Shown here one piece after another: positions 34,641-46,338 of a DNA stretch of 64,000 nt. The notes beneath the pieces were generated by a model. The model had not been told where the DNA came from. It did no database searches and saw nothing but the letters and a program-made list of their open reading frames with translations. Origin of the DNA: Euryodendron excelsum (taxonomy: Eukaryota > Streptophyta > Magnoliopsida > Ericales > Pentaphylacaceae). The position numbers and the translations under genes were made by a program. The first letter of the stretch is position 1. The number at the start of each line of letters is the position of its first letter. The stretch spans positions 16,922,001 to 16,986,000 of the forward strand of contig CM065394.1 in NCBI GenBank assembly GCA_033060915.1, read 5' to 3'.

Positions 34641-35499
34641 CAGAGCCTCATTCAACGTGAAAAGGGTCTGCAAACTGAACCTAAAAATCATATATTTCGA
34701 TATACAGAGGTCGAACACTCCCTAAACCCTAGCCTCCTTAGGTTCTCCAAACCCTAGCCACCCTACACAAACCCTAGCCTCCTATACACTTATACACTCC
34801 CCCATACACTCATACACTAGCCTTCAACCATCCTTTGAAGACTTGAAGAGCTGCCATCTAAAGGTTGAAGACAACCCTTGAAGGTTGAAGAAGAAGATCA
34901 AGACGAAGACCAAAGATTGAAGTCAAGCAAGGCGCGCAAAATAAAAAAGACATACGGTAGGCTTTCTATTTAAATTTTCGCACTTCCCCCCTCTCTCTTC
35001 TCTCTTCTAACCCACTTGGGTTTTCTCTATTTTAATCCCCCATCTCTTTCCTCCCCCCCCCCCCTTTCTTTGCATGCTTGAAACAAGTCCATAGGTAGGA
35101 TTGGGCTATTGGAGAGTCACTGTGTCGGGGGCTTTCTTTTAGCCTAACCAGAGACCACATGGGTCCGGCCCCCTTGGTTATGTGGTGAAGTCTTAACCTT
35201 ATATGTTCACGACCCCAAATTGCATTGTGCATATCATAGTCTTGCATCTTCCAAAAACCGTTTTCAAAGTTGTTTTTCAAATTATTTTCAAACTTGTTTT
35301 CAAAATTGCATCAAAATCTCTTTTTCAAAAACTTGTTTGCAAAACCACAATTCTAGGGTGATTCTAGTCTTTCTATGGCTAGGGTTGCTTTAGGAAAATG
35401 TTATATTAAAAGTGACCTTTTTGGTCTATATTTTCAAATCTTATTGTTTCCCAAAACCACTTTCTTAAAGTGGTTCTATCCCTTTTATGGTTAGAATCG

Positions 35500-37000
35500 C
35501 TTTAGGAAAGTGAGACGTTTTCATACTTTCCAAAAAACTCTCTTCAAAAATCTCTTCCTAAAAAAATCTCTTTTTCAACACGCTTTCCAAAACTCCTTCT
35601 TTTTAAAATTTCTTTCCAAAAACTCTATCTTCAAATTCACTTTCTAAAAATTCCTCCCTAGGATTCCCCCTCTAGAAAACCTTTGTTTCCAAAAACACAT
35701 TTTCCAAAAACTCTTTCCTTAGAGCCCAAGTCAAGCCCTAGAACCCACAATTAGGAAACCCTAATTTTCTTTCCAAAAATATGGCTTTCAAACCTTGCCC
35801 CAAACCTAGATTTCCAAAATTTCTCGTTTTCTACATCCAAACTATACATATTTCCAAAACCTCTTTTCTACGTTAAAATTTCACACTTTCAAAACTAGGG
35901 TTTTTAGAATCTCCCTTTCCAAATCCTTGTCAAATCAAATATTCCCTTTAAAAAACCAAATCCAATCTCTCCGTTTAGGAAACTAAATCCAATCCTCCGT
36001 TTTTGGAAACAAATCCCAAACCTTTCCTAATTCAACTTCTTCCTAATTTCCTACCTTCCTAAACCATAAGTTTCCTAAACCTAAACTCTAAATCTTTCTT
36101 TAAATTTCAAAATCCAACTCTTTCCTAATTCAAATCCTTCCTAAACTTCCACTTTCCTAAACTTTAAGTTTCCAAAACTTGAACATAAAAATCTTTCTTA
36201 AAATTCTAGAATTCAACCCTTTCCTAATTTAACCCCCTTTCTAAATCTTAACTTTCCAAATTCAAGTTTTCAAAACCTTTCCTAAATTCAAGCCTTTCCT
36301 AATTTCAAGACTTTCTAAAATTCAAACTCCTAAATCTTTCCAAATTCTAAACTTTCCAAAACTTCAACATCTTTCCAAATCTAAGACTTTTCTAAACTCA
36401 AACTTTCTTAATTTAAACATTTCCTAAACTGAAAACTTTCCTTTTTCAAACCTTTCCCAAAACGAAACTTTTTTATTTTCAAAACTTCCTTGTTTTCAAA
36501 ACTTTCCAAATTCAAAACTTCCCTTTTTCAAAACATTTCAAAATTCAAAACTTTCTTAACTTGAAATTTTCTAAATTCTAATCCTTTCTTAAACGAAACT
36601 TTTCCTAATTCAAAACATTTCTGAATTCAATACTTTCCCATTTCAAAACTTTTCTAAAGTGAAAACTTTCCTAAACCTCAATACTTTCCTATTTCAAAAC
36701 ATTCCAATTTTCAAAACTTTCCTAAGTTGAAACTTTCTTAAGTTCCGAACTTTCCTAATTCAAAGCTTTCTTAATTTGAAACTTTCCAAAAATGAAACTT
36801 TCCTATTTCGAGACTTTCCTAAATCGGACCTTTCCTAATTCGAACATCTCCTAAAATCTAACCTTTCCAAATCTTCCAAGCCAAGTCAAATCTTTCCTAA
36901 GTCTCGGTTTTCTTAAACCTTCTCTTTTTCAAAACAAGTCCAAATCTATCTCTTCAAATCAAAGTCCGATCTTCTCAATTTCAATTTCCAATCTCATTTT
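35500..37000. repeat. Degenerate short repeats of CTTTCC/TTCAAAA type
   Basis: Loose repetition of words such as AAACTTTCCTAAATTCAAAA over 1.5 kb, with no fixed period. Nothing coding. The left giant LTR has no equivalent. Confidence 0.7.
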
Positions 37001-37076
37001 CTAATCTCAAATCAAATCTAATTTCCAATCCAATCTCTCTCTTCAAATCAATCTCTTTTCAATCGGACTCCGGTCC

Positions 37077-37121
37077 GAACTACGACTGACCTGATTCCCC
37101 CAAAGGGATACGTAGGCAACC
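37077..37121 (+). other. Conserved box of Tat-type LTRs, well preserved copy
   Basis: GAACTACGACTGACCTGATT, then GGGATACGTAGGCAACC, about 840 bp before the LTR end. In the left giant LTR the box lies about 700 bp before the end. Confidence 0.65.
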
Positions 37122-37964
37122 TTCATAAGTGCGGTCACAATACTTTTCAAACTTTCAATTCCACCCTCATGGGTGCGGTTTCCACAATCTTTTTCAAATC
37201 TCAAATCCTACAATTCCTTTCAAATTTCAAACTCCTCAACATTTTCCAAATCTCAAATTCCAATCTATTTTCAAAATTCCAATTTAAAAATTTCTATTTT
37301 CAAATTTCTATTTCCAAATTTTTAAACTTTCCAATTTCAATTCCATCTCTTCAAATCTATTTTCAAATCAAATCAATCTCTTTCTAAATCTATTTTTCAA
37401 TTCTCTTTCCTTACACTTGCATACCATGCATCATGTTAGTTTTCAAGCATTGTTTTTCAAAGTAGATAGGATTGAACTATAGTTAGTTAAAGACTCTCAT
37501 AGGTGAATCTAGGGTAGATTGACATGTAGGTACCGAAAGGGCGGGGTAGGGTGATAGCTTAGTACGTCTTCCCTACATGTAACCAACCTCCGAACCTAGG
37601 ATCACTAATTTCAAAGACCAAAATGGAGTTATTTTTCAAAAAGGGCTAAATGTTTTTTAAAGGTTGCCAAACAACCTGTTTTTCTTAAAAACCCTTTTTT
37701 GAGGAGATATTTTCAAACCGTTTTCCAAAAACCCTAAGTGTAGTCTTCGGATTATTCTTAGTTTTTAGGTGACCTAACTCACCTTAATCAAGTTAGGTGA
37801 CGACTCCGAATCTTTTTTAAAAACCCTTTATTCAAACCAATTTTTCAATTCAAACTTAGTCGCACTCATTCTTCTAGGAGGGTGAGTTCTAACGAGAGAG
37901 TACAACATTTTTCCCGCTTGGGTGAGTGTTCCTCGAGTGCGAAAAATCTGGGCGCGACAAGAAC

Positions 37965-38860
37965 CTATCATACTTCTATAAAGCTTAGTATCTACTGATT
38001 TACTTTTCTCATTGCAGTCCAATTTTGTTGTAGTACTCATTGGAGTACTTATAGGCTTTGCATCTTCCATGCCAAATTTTTTGATCAAGTCCTTGATGTA
38101 CTTGGCTTGGTTGATAAAGATTCCTTCCTTTGATTGCTTGATTTGAAGATCGAGAAAGTAATTAAGTTCGCCCATCATACTCATTTTGAATTCTCCCTGC
38201 ATACATCTAGTAAATTCCTTGCAAAGCAACTCATTAGTATCACCAAATATAATATCATCCATATATATTTATACTAAGAGCATGCTATTTTTTTTTATTT
38301 TGATAAAAAGAGTGGTGTCTATTTTTCCTCTTGAAAAATATTTTTCAATAAAAAACTTGCTCAATCTTTCATACCAAACCCTTGGGGCTTGCTTCAAACC
38401 ATATAAAACTTTTGTTAATTTGAAAAGATGGCTAGAAAATTTTGGATATTCAAATCTGGGGGGTTCCTTAACATATACCTCTTCATTAATAAAACCATTT
38501 AGAAAAGCACTTTTAACATCCAGTTGATATAGTTTGAAATCTTTAAAATATGAGAATGCAAGTAACAACTTAATGGCCTTTGATCTAACTATCGGAGCAT
38601 ATGTTTCATCAAAATCAATGCTTTCTTCTTGGCTATACCCTTGAGCAACAAGTCTTGCCTTGTTTCTCACTACAACTCCGAATTCATCCATTTTATTTCT
38701 AAAAACCCATTTAGTTCCAATGACAGGATGATCATTAGTCCTAGGAACAAGGTGTCATACCTCATTCGTTTCAAATTGATTCAATTCCTCTTGCATAGTA
38801 TTAATTCAAAACTCATCATTTTTAGCATTATTAAAACACTTAGGTTCAATTTGTGATAAA
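37965..38860 (-). pseudogene. Copia reverse transcriptase (first part)
   Basis: Clear Copia RT boxes: NKARLVAQGYSQEESIDFDETYAP, LDVKSAFLNGFINEEVYV, LYGLKQAPRVWYERL, and the catalytic YMDD in IYMDDIIFG near 38262. An in-frame stop sits two residues before it. Continues NYFLDLQIKQSKEGIFINQAKY and PISTPMSTTTKLD to RSMIGS, where the solo LTR cuts in. Confidence 0.93.
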
Positions 38861-38979
38861 ATGCAAGATAATTACACACATTTCTAAGAGAGGATCAAGT
38901 TCTTACCCTATGTGAAGGATCACCTAGGATTTGTTCCGTAAGATGGTTATGCACAAACTTCCATTCCTCAGATAGACCT

Positions 38980-40160
38980 TTATTGATCTCTTATTGGCTT
39001 GTAGAGGCTTTTTGCACTTCTTTCTCCTTTTGTGGTTCCTCGTTTAAACTTGGTTGAATATCCAATTGTTCTATATTTTGCTCTATCTCATCTACATCAT
39101 CACTTATAACATTTCTAGAAAGAGAGTTATGTTCATCAAAAGTGACATGGACTGATTCTTCAACTACTAAAGTCCTCTTATTAAAGATTCTATAAGCTTT
39201 GCTATGTGTTGAATATCCAAAAAACACGCCCTCGTCAGATTTTGCGTCAAACTTGCCAAGGTTGTATTTATTGTTATTCAATACAAAGTACTTATATTCA
39301 AAGGCTCTAAAGTATGAGACATTTGGTTTTTTATCTTTCCAAAGCTCATAGGGGGATTTGTTTAAAAATTTTCTAAATAGAATTCGATTTAAAACATAAC
39401 AACCTGTGTTGACAGTTTCAGCCCAAAAATACTTTGGTAAACCATTTTCACAAAGTATGGTTCTACCCATTTCTTCAAAAACTCTATTTTTTCTCTTAAT
39501 AACTCTATTTTGTTGAGTTGTTCTAGGGGCTGAAAAGTTGTGGTCAAAACCATTTTCATCACAAAACATTTCAAAGGGTTTGCAATCAAATTTCCTTCCA
39601 TAATCAGTCCTTATAAAAGTAATTGAAAAATCTTTCTCATTTTGAACCTTTTTATAAAATTTCGTAAAGAAAACAATTGTCTTATCCTTGTGAGCTAAAA
39701 AGAATGTCCATGTAAATCTAGAGTAGTTATCAATAATAACAAGTGCATATTGTTTCCCTCCAAGACTTAAAGTCCTAGTTGGTCCAAATAAATCCATATA
39801 CAATAGTTGTAGTGGTCTAGAAGTGGTCAACATGTTCAAGGATTTAAATGAAATTCGGGTTTGTTTTCTCAATTGACAAGCATCACAAACTCTTTCCTTG
39901 TCAAAATTTATTTTTGAAAGTCCTTTGACCAAATCATTTTTAAAAGCCTTTGAGAGAATGCTTATGCTAATGTGACTAAGTCTTCTATGTCACAACTAAC
40001 TTTCATCACCATTCATAGTGGCAAAGCATTCAACTTTGTAAGAATATAAGTCATTTAGATAAAAAAAAATGTATATGTTGCCTTGTCTATGTGCAGTGAG
40101 AATAGTCTTGTAACTATTGATGTCAATCACATCATATTTAGAGAATTCAAATACAATCTT
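38980..40160 (-). pseudogene. Copia integrase with a lost catalytic Glu
   Basis: The zinc-binding CDACQL box and LLYMDLFGPTRT (first catalytic Asp) are present, as is the second Asp in IRTDYGRKF. The third catalytic residue, Glu in the usual QNGVVERKNR box, reads QNRVIKRKNR: Lys replaces Glu, so the enzyme should be dead even without stops. The C-terminal part has the usual GVFFGYSTHSKAYRIFN. Frame is open from 39932 to 38991. Confidence 0.92.
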
Positions 40161-40163
40161 GCA

Positions 40164-40385
40164 TCATTTATCACAAAGGTGACTAATGTTCAAAAGATTA
40201 TGTTTGAGTCTTTTAACAAGCAAGACATTTTCAATAGAAATGGAAGTGTTTTTACCAACACTACCTATGCCAATGATCTTCCTTTTGCTATTATCTCCAA
40301 ATGTGACAAGTCTTCCATCCTTTGGTGAGAGAGATGTGAATTGTGCTTCATCTCCCGTCATGTATCTTGAGCATCTACAGTCCAA
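40164..40385 (-). pseudogene. Copia aspartic protease with a damaged active site
   Basis: MDCRCSRYMTGDEAQFTSL matches the start of Sirevirus-type proteases, where Asp-Ser-Gly is expected. Here Asp is kept but Ser-Gly read Cys-Arg. It continues VTFGDNSKRKIIGIGSVGK and NLLNISHLCDK. Confidence 0.88.
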
Positions 40386-40791
40386 GTACTAATGATCTTT
40401 CTTGGATTTAGCTTGAAGGCATACCTACAAAAGTGTTCATTTTGACTTTAGGTACCCAAGCCGTCTTAGGTCCTTGGGGGTTAGTCCTTAATGGCCTTCT
40501 AAGGACCCATGCATTGTTAGGATCAATATATTTTTGCATAGCATAACATCTACTAGCAATGTGTCCTATTTTATGACAATAAAAGTATGAAATTTGTTAT
40601 TTTTTAGTGGAAGAAACAAATCTGCCTTTTGAAAATTTTCTTCTTTTAAATGGATCAAAATCAAGTCCAGTTTTGTCTAGTGAGCACCTTTGTTTTTCCA
40701 ATATAGCATCCAATTTTTCTTTTCAATTCACACATCTAAAAAGTGTTGTTTTCAAATGTTTAACTTTATCATTTAAAATTTGATTTTCCTT

Positions 40792-42073
40792 TTAAGAATC
40801 CTTTGGAAGAGACTTTTTCTTAATCTTTTCTTTCAAAACACAAACTTCATTATTTAATACTTTATTTTCTTTTTGCAAGTCCTCATTTTCCTTGGTAAGA
40901 GTAGAAACTATCTTTTTGAGAAGTCCATTTTTTATTCCCATTTTTTTGAATTCCAAAAGTAAATCATCAAGTGCATCTTGTAGTTCATTGAAGGTAAATT
41001 GAGAAGCGTTTGAATTTGATACCTCATTGTCTTTCTCATGAGCCATGAGACAAAGATTAGTCATCTGTTGAGGTTCGGCTTTTTTTTCGGAGCCAGACTC
41101 TTCATCGTCACTCCATGTCATAGCTACCATTGCCCTTTTCCCTTGGTTTTTTTTCCTTTCTTTTTAAGCAGGGGACATTTAGCATTTATATGGTTAGGCT
41201 TCTTACATTCATAGTATATAATGGTTGATTCTTTATTAGAATCTCCTTTGGTTTTATACTTCTTTCCTCCTTTCCATTTCCTCTTCATGAACCTTCTGAA
41301 TTTTCGTGTGATGAGGGCAATTTCTTCATCATCCTCATCACTTGCTAAATCTTCTTCTTGGCTGGTGGACTTGAATGCTAGTGACCTCTTCTTCTTTTCT
41401 TCATCCTCTTGGGCATGTTGGTTTTGAGTAAGCTCATGTATTGTGAGGGAGCTCAAGAGTTCTTTAAGAAGTAATGTGTTGAGATCCTTTACTTATTGAA
41501 TTACCGTGATCTTAGCTTTCCAAGTCTTTGACAGTGATATTAAGATATTTCTTACCTATTCATTGTTAGGATACACATTTTTAAGAGATTTCAAACCATT
41601 AATAATATCGGTGAACCTTGTGAATATTTCGGTAATAGACTCATCCGTTTTTGTTTTAAATAATTCATAACTATGTACTAAAATATTGATTTTAGATTCC
41701 TTAACTTGATTAGTACCTTCATATGTTACCTCTAGTCTATCTTATATTTCTTTGGCTGATCATAAGTAGAGATGCGATTGAATTCGTTAGGATCAAGTGC
41801 ACAATATAAAATATTCATGACTTTGACATTAGATTGCAGCATTTTCAAATCATCCTCATCCTATTCAGATTCGAGCTTAAAGATATCAATTCTTTCTACT
41901 CTTTTAGTAGAGGTTTTATGACCATTCACTATAATCCTCCATAATTCATAATCTACTAATTGAATATAGATTCTCATTTTATTTTTTCAATAGTTGAAAT
42001 TTGTGCCATTAAACATAGGTGGTCTGTTGGTGGATTGACCCTCACCAAGAAAGGTTTCAAAGTTGGTTGCCAT
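40792..42073 (-). pseudogene. Copia gag with zinc knuckle and coiled coil
   Basis: The ATG at 42073 opens MATNFETFLGEGQSTNRPPM, matching Sirevirus gag starts. Several stops follow (for example in NFNY-stop-KNKMRIYIQL). The zinc knuckle near 41180-41225 has lost its first Cys (YYECKKPNHINAKC). After it a coiled-coil-like region (ELQDALDDLLLEF, TKENEDLQKENKVLNNEV) is typical of this lineage. Confidence 0.88.
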
Positions 42074-42114
42074 GGATCTATTCCTAGGATGTTAAGCCTG
42101 AAACAAGAATACAA

Positions 42115-42126
42115 GCTCTGATACCA
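42115..42126 (-). other. Primer binding site, initiator tRNA-Met
   Basis: Minus-strand TGGTATCAGAGC, complementary to the 3' end of plant initiator tRNA-Met, starts two bases after the LTR. Intact. Confidence 0.93.
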
Positions 42127-42128
42127 AT

Positions 42129-43615
42129 TGTTGGCCCAAAAGGTAACCTAAGAGAGGGAAGTGAATTGAGTTTTACAAAAGTTAAAGCAATTAAGATTAA
42201 TTATAATTAATCTAATCAATAGAATAGTAATTCAAGATGTATGCAATGCAATGTAAGTAATAATGAAATGAAAACAGAGCACAAGAAAAGCACACCAAGA
42301 ACTACCGAGATTCAGCCATAACTAATGATCTACGTCCTCACCCCAAGATTCCCTTGAAGTTTCTTTCCACTATGCTATTTCCAATTATAAAGTAGATGCT
42401 GATTTCAAAGTGCTCAGCTTACTTTGACACAAGAACTTCTTCTCAAGTTTTTTCAGCTACCAAGTGGTTTTGTCCAAGAACCACTTTAACTTACAAGTAT
42501 TTTTCTTTTACAAGAGAATACTCCAACTCTCACTTACAAGTATATGAAAAATATACAAATGAAATACAAACTCTCTATGAAGAGTAGATGGGAATTAAAT
42601 AGCTCACTAATTGCCAACTTAAAGACAAAGAGAATTTTTAGATTTTTCAGCTCAATTAATCAGTGAATATTGTATATCTTGTCCATAAATGCATTTGGAG
42701 ACTTATATATAAAGCTCTGAATTGATTTTGCCTGTTACAGGTTGTTGGAGCTTCATTAAATGCGAGCCCAGTTCAATATAACGTTTAAAAATATAGTCAT
42801 TAGTCCCCAAGTGTCGACACTTGATTTTCATGCATCGACACATCAAGTCTGCATTCTTCAGATTTTGTCCACTATCTCTATGTGTCGACACATTAAACTC
42901 ATGTGTCAACACATTACCCAAAAAATGTCCTTCATGCTTTCCTTGACCAATTTAGCCTCAGATAATCTAGAGATGTTCAGGGGATCTTCTCTTTGAGGTA
43001 TGATATTTTTCAAAAACACTTAAGATCTTTAAGGAGTCTTCTCTTTGGGGTATGATGATAATTTAAAGTCTTCAATCCATTGTGACAATATAAGAATATC
43101 TTCAATTCAATTTGGTTTCTTATAAATCTTTTCTTAGATTCTTCAAGGAGTCTTTGCACACATGATAAATTTTTCATTTGAATCACCTTCAATCTCTTTG
43201 AGTTCAAGTCACCTTCATTGAGTCTTTAGAAGCTTGAGAAAGTCTACTTTTTAAGCTCTCTCAATACATATAAACTTTCTTGAATCTTCACAGCCTTGAA
43301 GAAGTCCTCGTTTAAAATCTTTATAGAGACTTTGCAATCAAGATGAATTCTCTTTTTGAGCACCTTCAATCTCTTCGAATGCAAATAATTTGTTTAAAGT
43401 TTAAATGGGTGCAATTGCTCTATTTTGGTGCATGGCTCAACTTTTGGTGCATTGCTTGAACTTGTAAATGTTGTGCATCCGTTTCGATATGAATTAGACT
43501 TTAAGTCAAGTTTTAAGTCTAAATTATAATATTTATTAATCTGCATACTAATTAAATGTATTAGTAAACTAACACAATACTTAGTTATCATCAAAATCAA
43601 GGCATAAGGTCAACA
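42129..43615 (-). repeat. 5' LTR of the Copia element
   Basis: 1487 bp, TGTTGGCCCA to GTCAACA on the plus strand. It holds the promoter: TATA at 42702-42713 and the palindrome module at 42809-42912. Confidence 0.93.
42702..42912 (-). promoter_or_regulatory. Copia LTR promoter: TATA box and TGTGTCGACACA palindromes
   Basis: Minus-strand TATATATAAG (42702-42711), preceded by AAGTGTCGACACTT (42809-42822, perfect), a TGCATCGACACA variant (42831), ATGTGTCGACACAT (42880-42893, perfect) and a TGTGTCAACACA variant (42901). An AGTGGAC-like spacer lies in the middle. The 3' LTR holds the same set with more mutations (28527-28634). Confidence 0.75.
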
Positions 43616-43620
43616 ATTTT

Positions 43621-44860
43621 GTCCCTCCGACTTTGCTTGAGATTTCAATGTCATTTTTAATTTTTATTTCTTTTATTTAAGCCTTCTCACTTTTAAAAAT
43701 AAGCCAATGCAGTCCAACATCTTGAAATAGATGAGAAAAATTAAAAACTAATTACAATATGACATTTTCAACTATAAATCAGTTTCATTTTACTTGCTAA
43801 ATAAAAAGTCAATACAGTTTTATCCCTAAACTACAATAATGTAAGTTTGTGCTGCAATTGTTAACAAAAGAAATAAATACACACTTATACGATTTGTTAT
43901 CTAACACCCTATGTATGTTTTTTTGTCTTTAACAAAAAAAAAATATATAATTTTTAAAATATCCTTGATATTGGCAAGACCAACAATTGGTGGTCAGTAA
44001 AAGTAAGATTTTATAGATGATTTTGGTCATTTTATTAGACATTTTGAGAGTGTTTATAACATTTCATAGTCTTAAAAAATATTTTTTTTCCATTTGCTTT
44101 AGAGATTAGCATTGAATTTTGATTAAAAAAAGCCCCAAAGTTTGAATTTTATGAGGGTAAAAATGTAACTATTTTTGATTTAATAGGGTAAAGTGATATT
44201 AAAGTATAGTTTAGAGGGCTAAAATATAATTAATACTTAATTTTTTTACTTATTTATATAATATTAGACTGCATGGACTTACTTTTAAAAGTTGAAGAGA
44301 TTAAATAAAAGATATTAAAGCTGAGAGATGACATTGAAATTTGAGACAAAGTTAGAGAGACAATAATTATTTACACTAAAATAATATTGATACTCGGATG
44401 TGTAATGAGATAGCATAAGAAATGGCTTCCTTAACTCGGGAGCCCTCTCTCAGCCGGTTATTTTGGGTTTATTTTTCTTCCCCTTGTTTGCATATATATT
44501 TTTTGTTTTTAAGTGCTGGTTTATTTGATTGGTTTGTATTTGCAAATGGATTTGCTTTCTATTTGTTTCATATTCCCTTTTCTCCCTTTTTTTTAGCTGC
44601 ATCTCTTGAACAAAAAAAAAACTCTGAAAAAATATCCACTGTATTTCATTTGACTTTTGCGAATAGTGCATTGTTAATGAATTGTAAAAATTGTCCATGT
44701 GATCATGCCACATAGCATTTTTCTTTTAAAAATATGATAGCTAATGAGAATAACTAGCTAAAATAAAAAGTAGTGTTTGAAGTTATTTCTTAAAAGTTGC
44801 CATTCAAAATAAAAATTATATTTGTTTATAATATTTCGGCTTTCCAAAGTAAAGAGTAAT
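43621..44860. other. Intergenic DNA right of the Copia element
   Basis: AT-rich; no gene supported. A frame at 44422-44715 is Phe/Leu-rich and has no recognisable domain. Confidence 0.5.
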
Positions 44861-45226
44861 GTTGGAGATAGGGGTGACCACACGACCGATGGTCCGCCCA
44901 ATCCCGCTTATCATTTATAGGACTTGAGATTTTTTTTAGCCCGATTAATTTAATAAAATGGCTTGAGAATTGTCTTATATATAATACTATATTTTTATAT
45001 TTTAAAATTATTTAAGATTAGTTATGATATTAGATTTTATATTACTTACATTATTTTTGAATAAAAATTATTTACTAAAAATATTTTTAGATTAAATATG
45101 TGAGTTTGAGAACCATAAATTTTATTTTAAGCAGACTTAAAATTTAATTTTAAACCTAATTAAAAATTATTTTAGTGTAGGCTCGCCCCACTTCACCCAA
45201 CCCAATGTTCAACCCCTAGTTGTAGA
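44861..45226. mobile_element. hAT-like MITE
   Basis: The element is 44869-45218 (350 bp), with terminal inverted repeats TAGGGGTGACCA and TGTTCAACCCCTA. Flanks are GTTGGAGA and GTTGTAGA, an 8-bp duplication with one mismatch, as expected of hAT elements. No coding capacity. Confidence 0.8.
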
Positions 45227-46034
45227 TGCTCTTATTCCACAAAATGTTAAACTAGGGCTTGGTTGATCTTAGCCCAATCCTACTAATACCTGTGGGCTCG
45301 TAAGTTACAGTTGCATGTTTTACTCTTCGAGTCTTTGGGTCTCTCTCTGGGGCTGATAACAGTCTTGTATATGGTGTCAGCTGTACCTTATTTTTGACTT
45401 TCCATGCTAGGTTCTTGTCAATCTATAGCTATGTTCATTTACAATTATCTAGATGGAATCGAGTTGATTCATATATGAGGTCAGTAACTAAGTTGGTGAG
45501 CTTGAAGCCTCGTTCTATGTTCCAATGCATTTTGTGTGCAGGGATGGTCTCAATAATGTTTATATGAATACGCGATATTAGTCAAAATTGATTTGTTGCT
45601 AGTTTGTGATGGTTTACATATTGCTTGTTGGTGTTGCTGGGCGAAGGAAGAAGTTTTATGGTCACAGAGAGTTATTTTGGTTGGCGTACTGATCACCAAA
45701 AAAACAAAAAAAGAAGTGAGTTGTTTGGGTTGCGGTATTAGTATGTATTGCCGGTTCCTATTATTTGAGAATTGAGACTATGGCGGAATCCATGGAAGTC
45801 AAAAATTTCACTTGCTCTTGTAAAAAATAAAAAGTAAAAAGTTAACCTGCTCTTTCTACAGACAATTGGTAGACAAATTCTGATAGCTAAATTGATTGGC
45901 ACCAATTGTACTGTTTTGGGCACAAGCTGTGAGGGTAGCTTTTGGGTGCTGGGAAGAAAAGTCACATTATTTCGCTGCCTCTATCTTGTGATGGTAACGA
46001 GTTTGATAAGCGGTATTCAGTGGGTAATTTTTTT
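45227..46034. other. Intergenic DNA
   Basis: No gene supported; moderately GC-balanced with short frames only. Confidence 0.45.
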
Positions 46035-46194
46035 GAGAAAGGGAAAATTTTTTCTTATTTCTCAGTAATCCAGATTTAGTATCTTTTTAAATGGCGTTTT
46101 TATTAAAAATGCCTTTCCAAAAAACATTTTTTCATTGTAATTTCCCCTCCAACCTAGCAAAAAATTAGAAATACAAATACAAGCATATAAACGC

Positions 46195-46325
46195 TTTTTA
46201 AAAAGGCATTACTTTAGGCAAAAAAACACCTTTCGTAAAAGTATTATTCTATTTGAATAAACACCTTTCGTAAAAGCGTTTTTTCTTGTGAATAAATGCC
46301 TTTACGAAAGGCGTTTTTTTTGTGC
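46195..46325. repeat. Left-arm tandem palindromes, ~35-bp unit
   Basis: Three units, each a palindrome-like core plus an AATAAA-type spacer: CACCTTTCGTAAAAG, CACCTTTCGTAAAAGCG and GCCTTTACGAAAGGC (46298-46312, a perfect 6-bp stem). Confidence 0.75.
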
Positions 46326-46331
46326 CCTAAG

Positions 46332-46338
46332 TATATAA
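46332..46338 (+). promoter_or_regulatory. TATA box of the Mutator-like element
   Basis: TATATAA directly inside the left arm, followed by a CT-rich leader (46345-46450) and a possible donor site CAGGTATATA near 46452. A matching acceptor TTGTAG lies at 47585-47595, shortly before the ATG at 47626. Confidence 0.55.

Larger units (their letters stand above)
32620..37964 (+). mobile_element. Solo 5.3-kb Ogre/Tat-like LTR in the Copia RT
   Basis: The LTR proper is 32625-37959 (5335 bp), TGTAAGCACCCC to GGGCGCGACA. It is flanked by AGAAC on both sides (32620-32624 and 37960-37964). Removing it and one AGAAC joins RSMIGS to LLYLTA in the RT without loss. No internal region or second LTR is present, the usual product of recombination between two LTRs. 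Ends match the LTR at 2898-8113; much of the interior does not. Confidence 0.95.
27846..43620 (-). mobile_element. Sirevirus-like Ty1/Copia retrotransposon, full length, split by a solo LTR
   Basis: The element proper is 27851-43615, flanked by the duplication ATTTT (27846-27850 and 43616-43620). Order on the minus strand: 5' LTR, initiator-Met primer site, gag with zinc knuckle and coiled coil, protease, integrase, RT, RNase H, an extra frame region, polypurine tract, 3' LTR. This order and the sequence style fit the Sirevirus (Maximus/SIRE) lineage, known for extra frames after pol. Without the 5.3-kb insertion it is about 10.4 kb. All coding parts carry stops or lost active-site residues. 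Confidence 0.92.

Noticed and set aside
36000..37400. Lys/Phe/Asn-rich short frames in the solo LTR
   Set aside because: Arise from CTTTCC/TTCAAA repetition; LTR DNA is non-coding.
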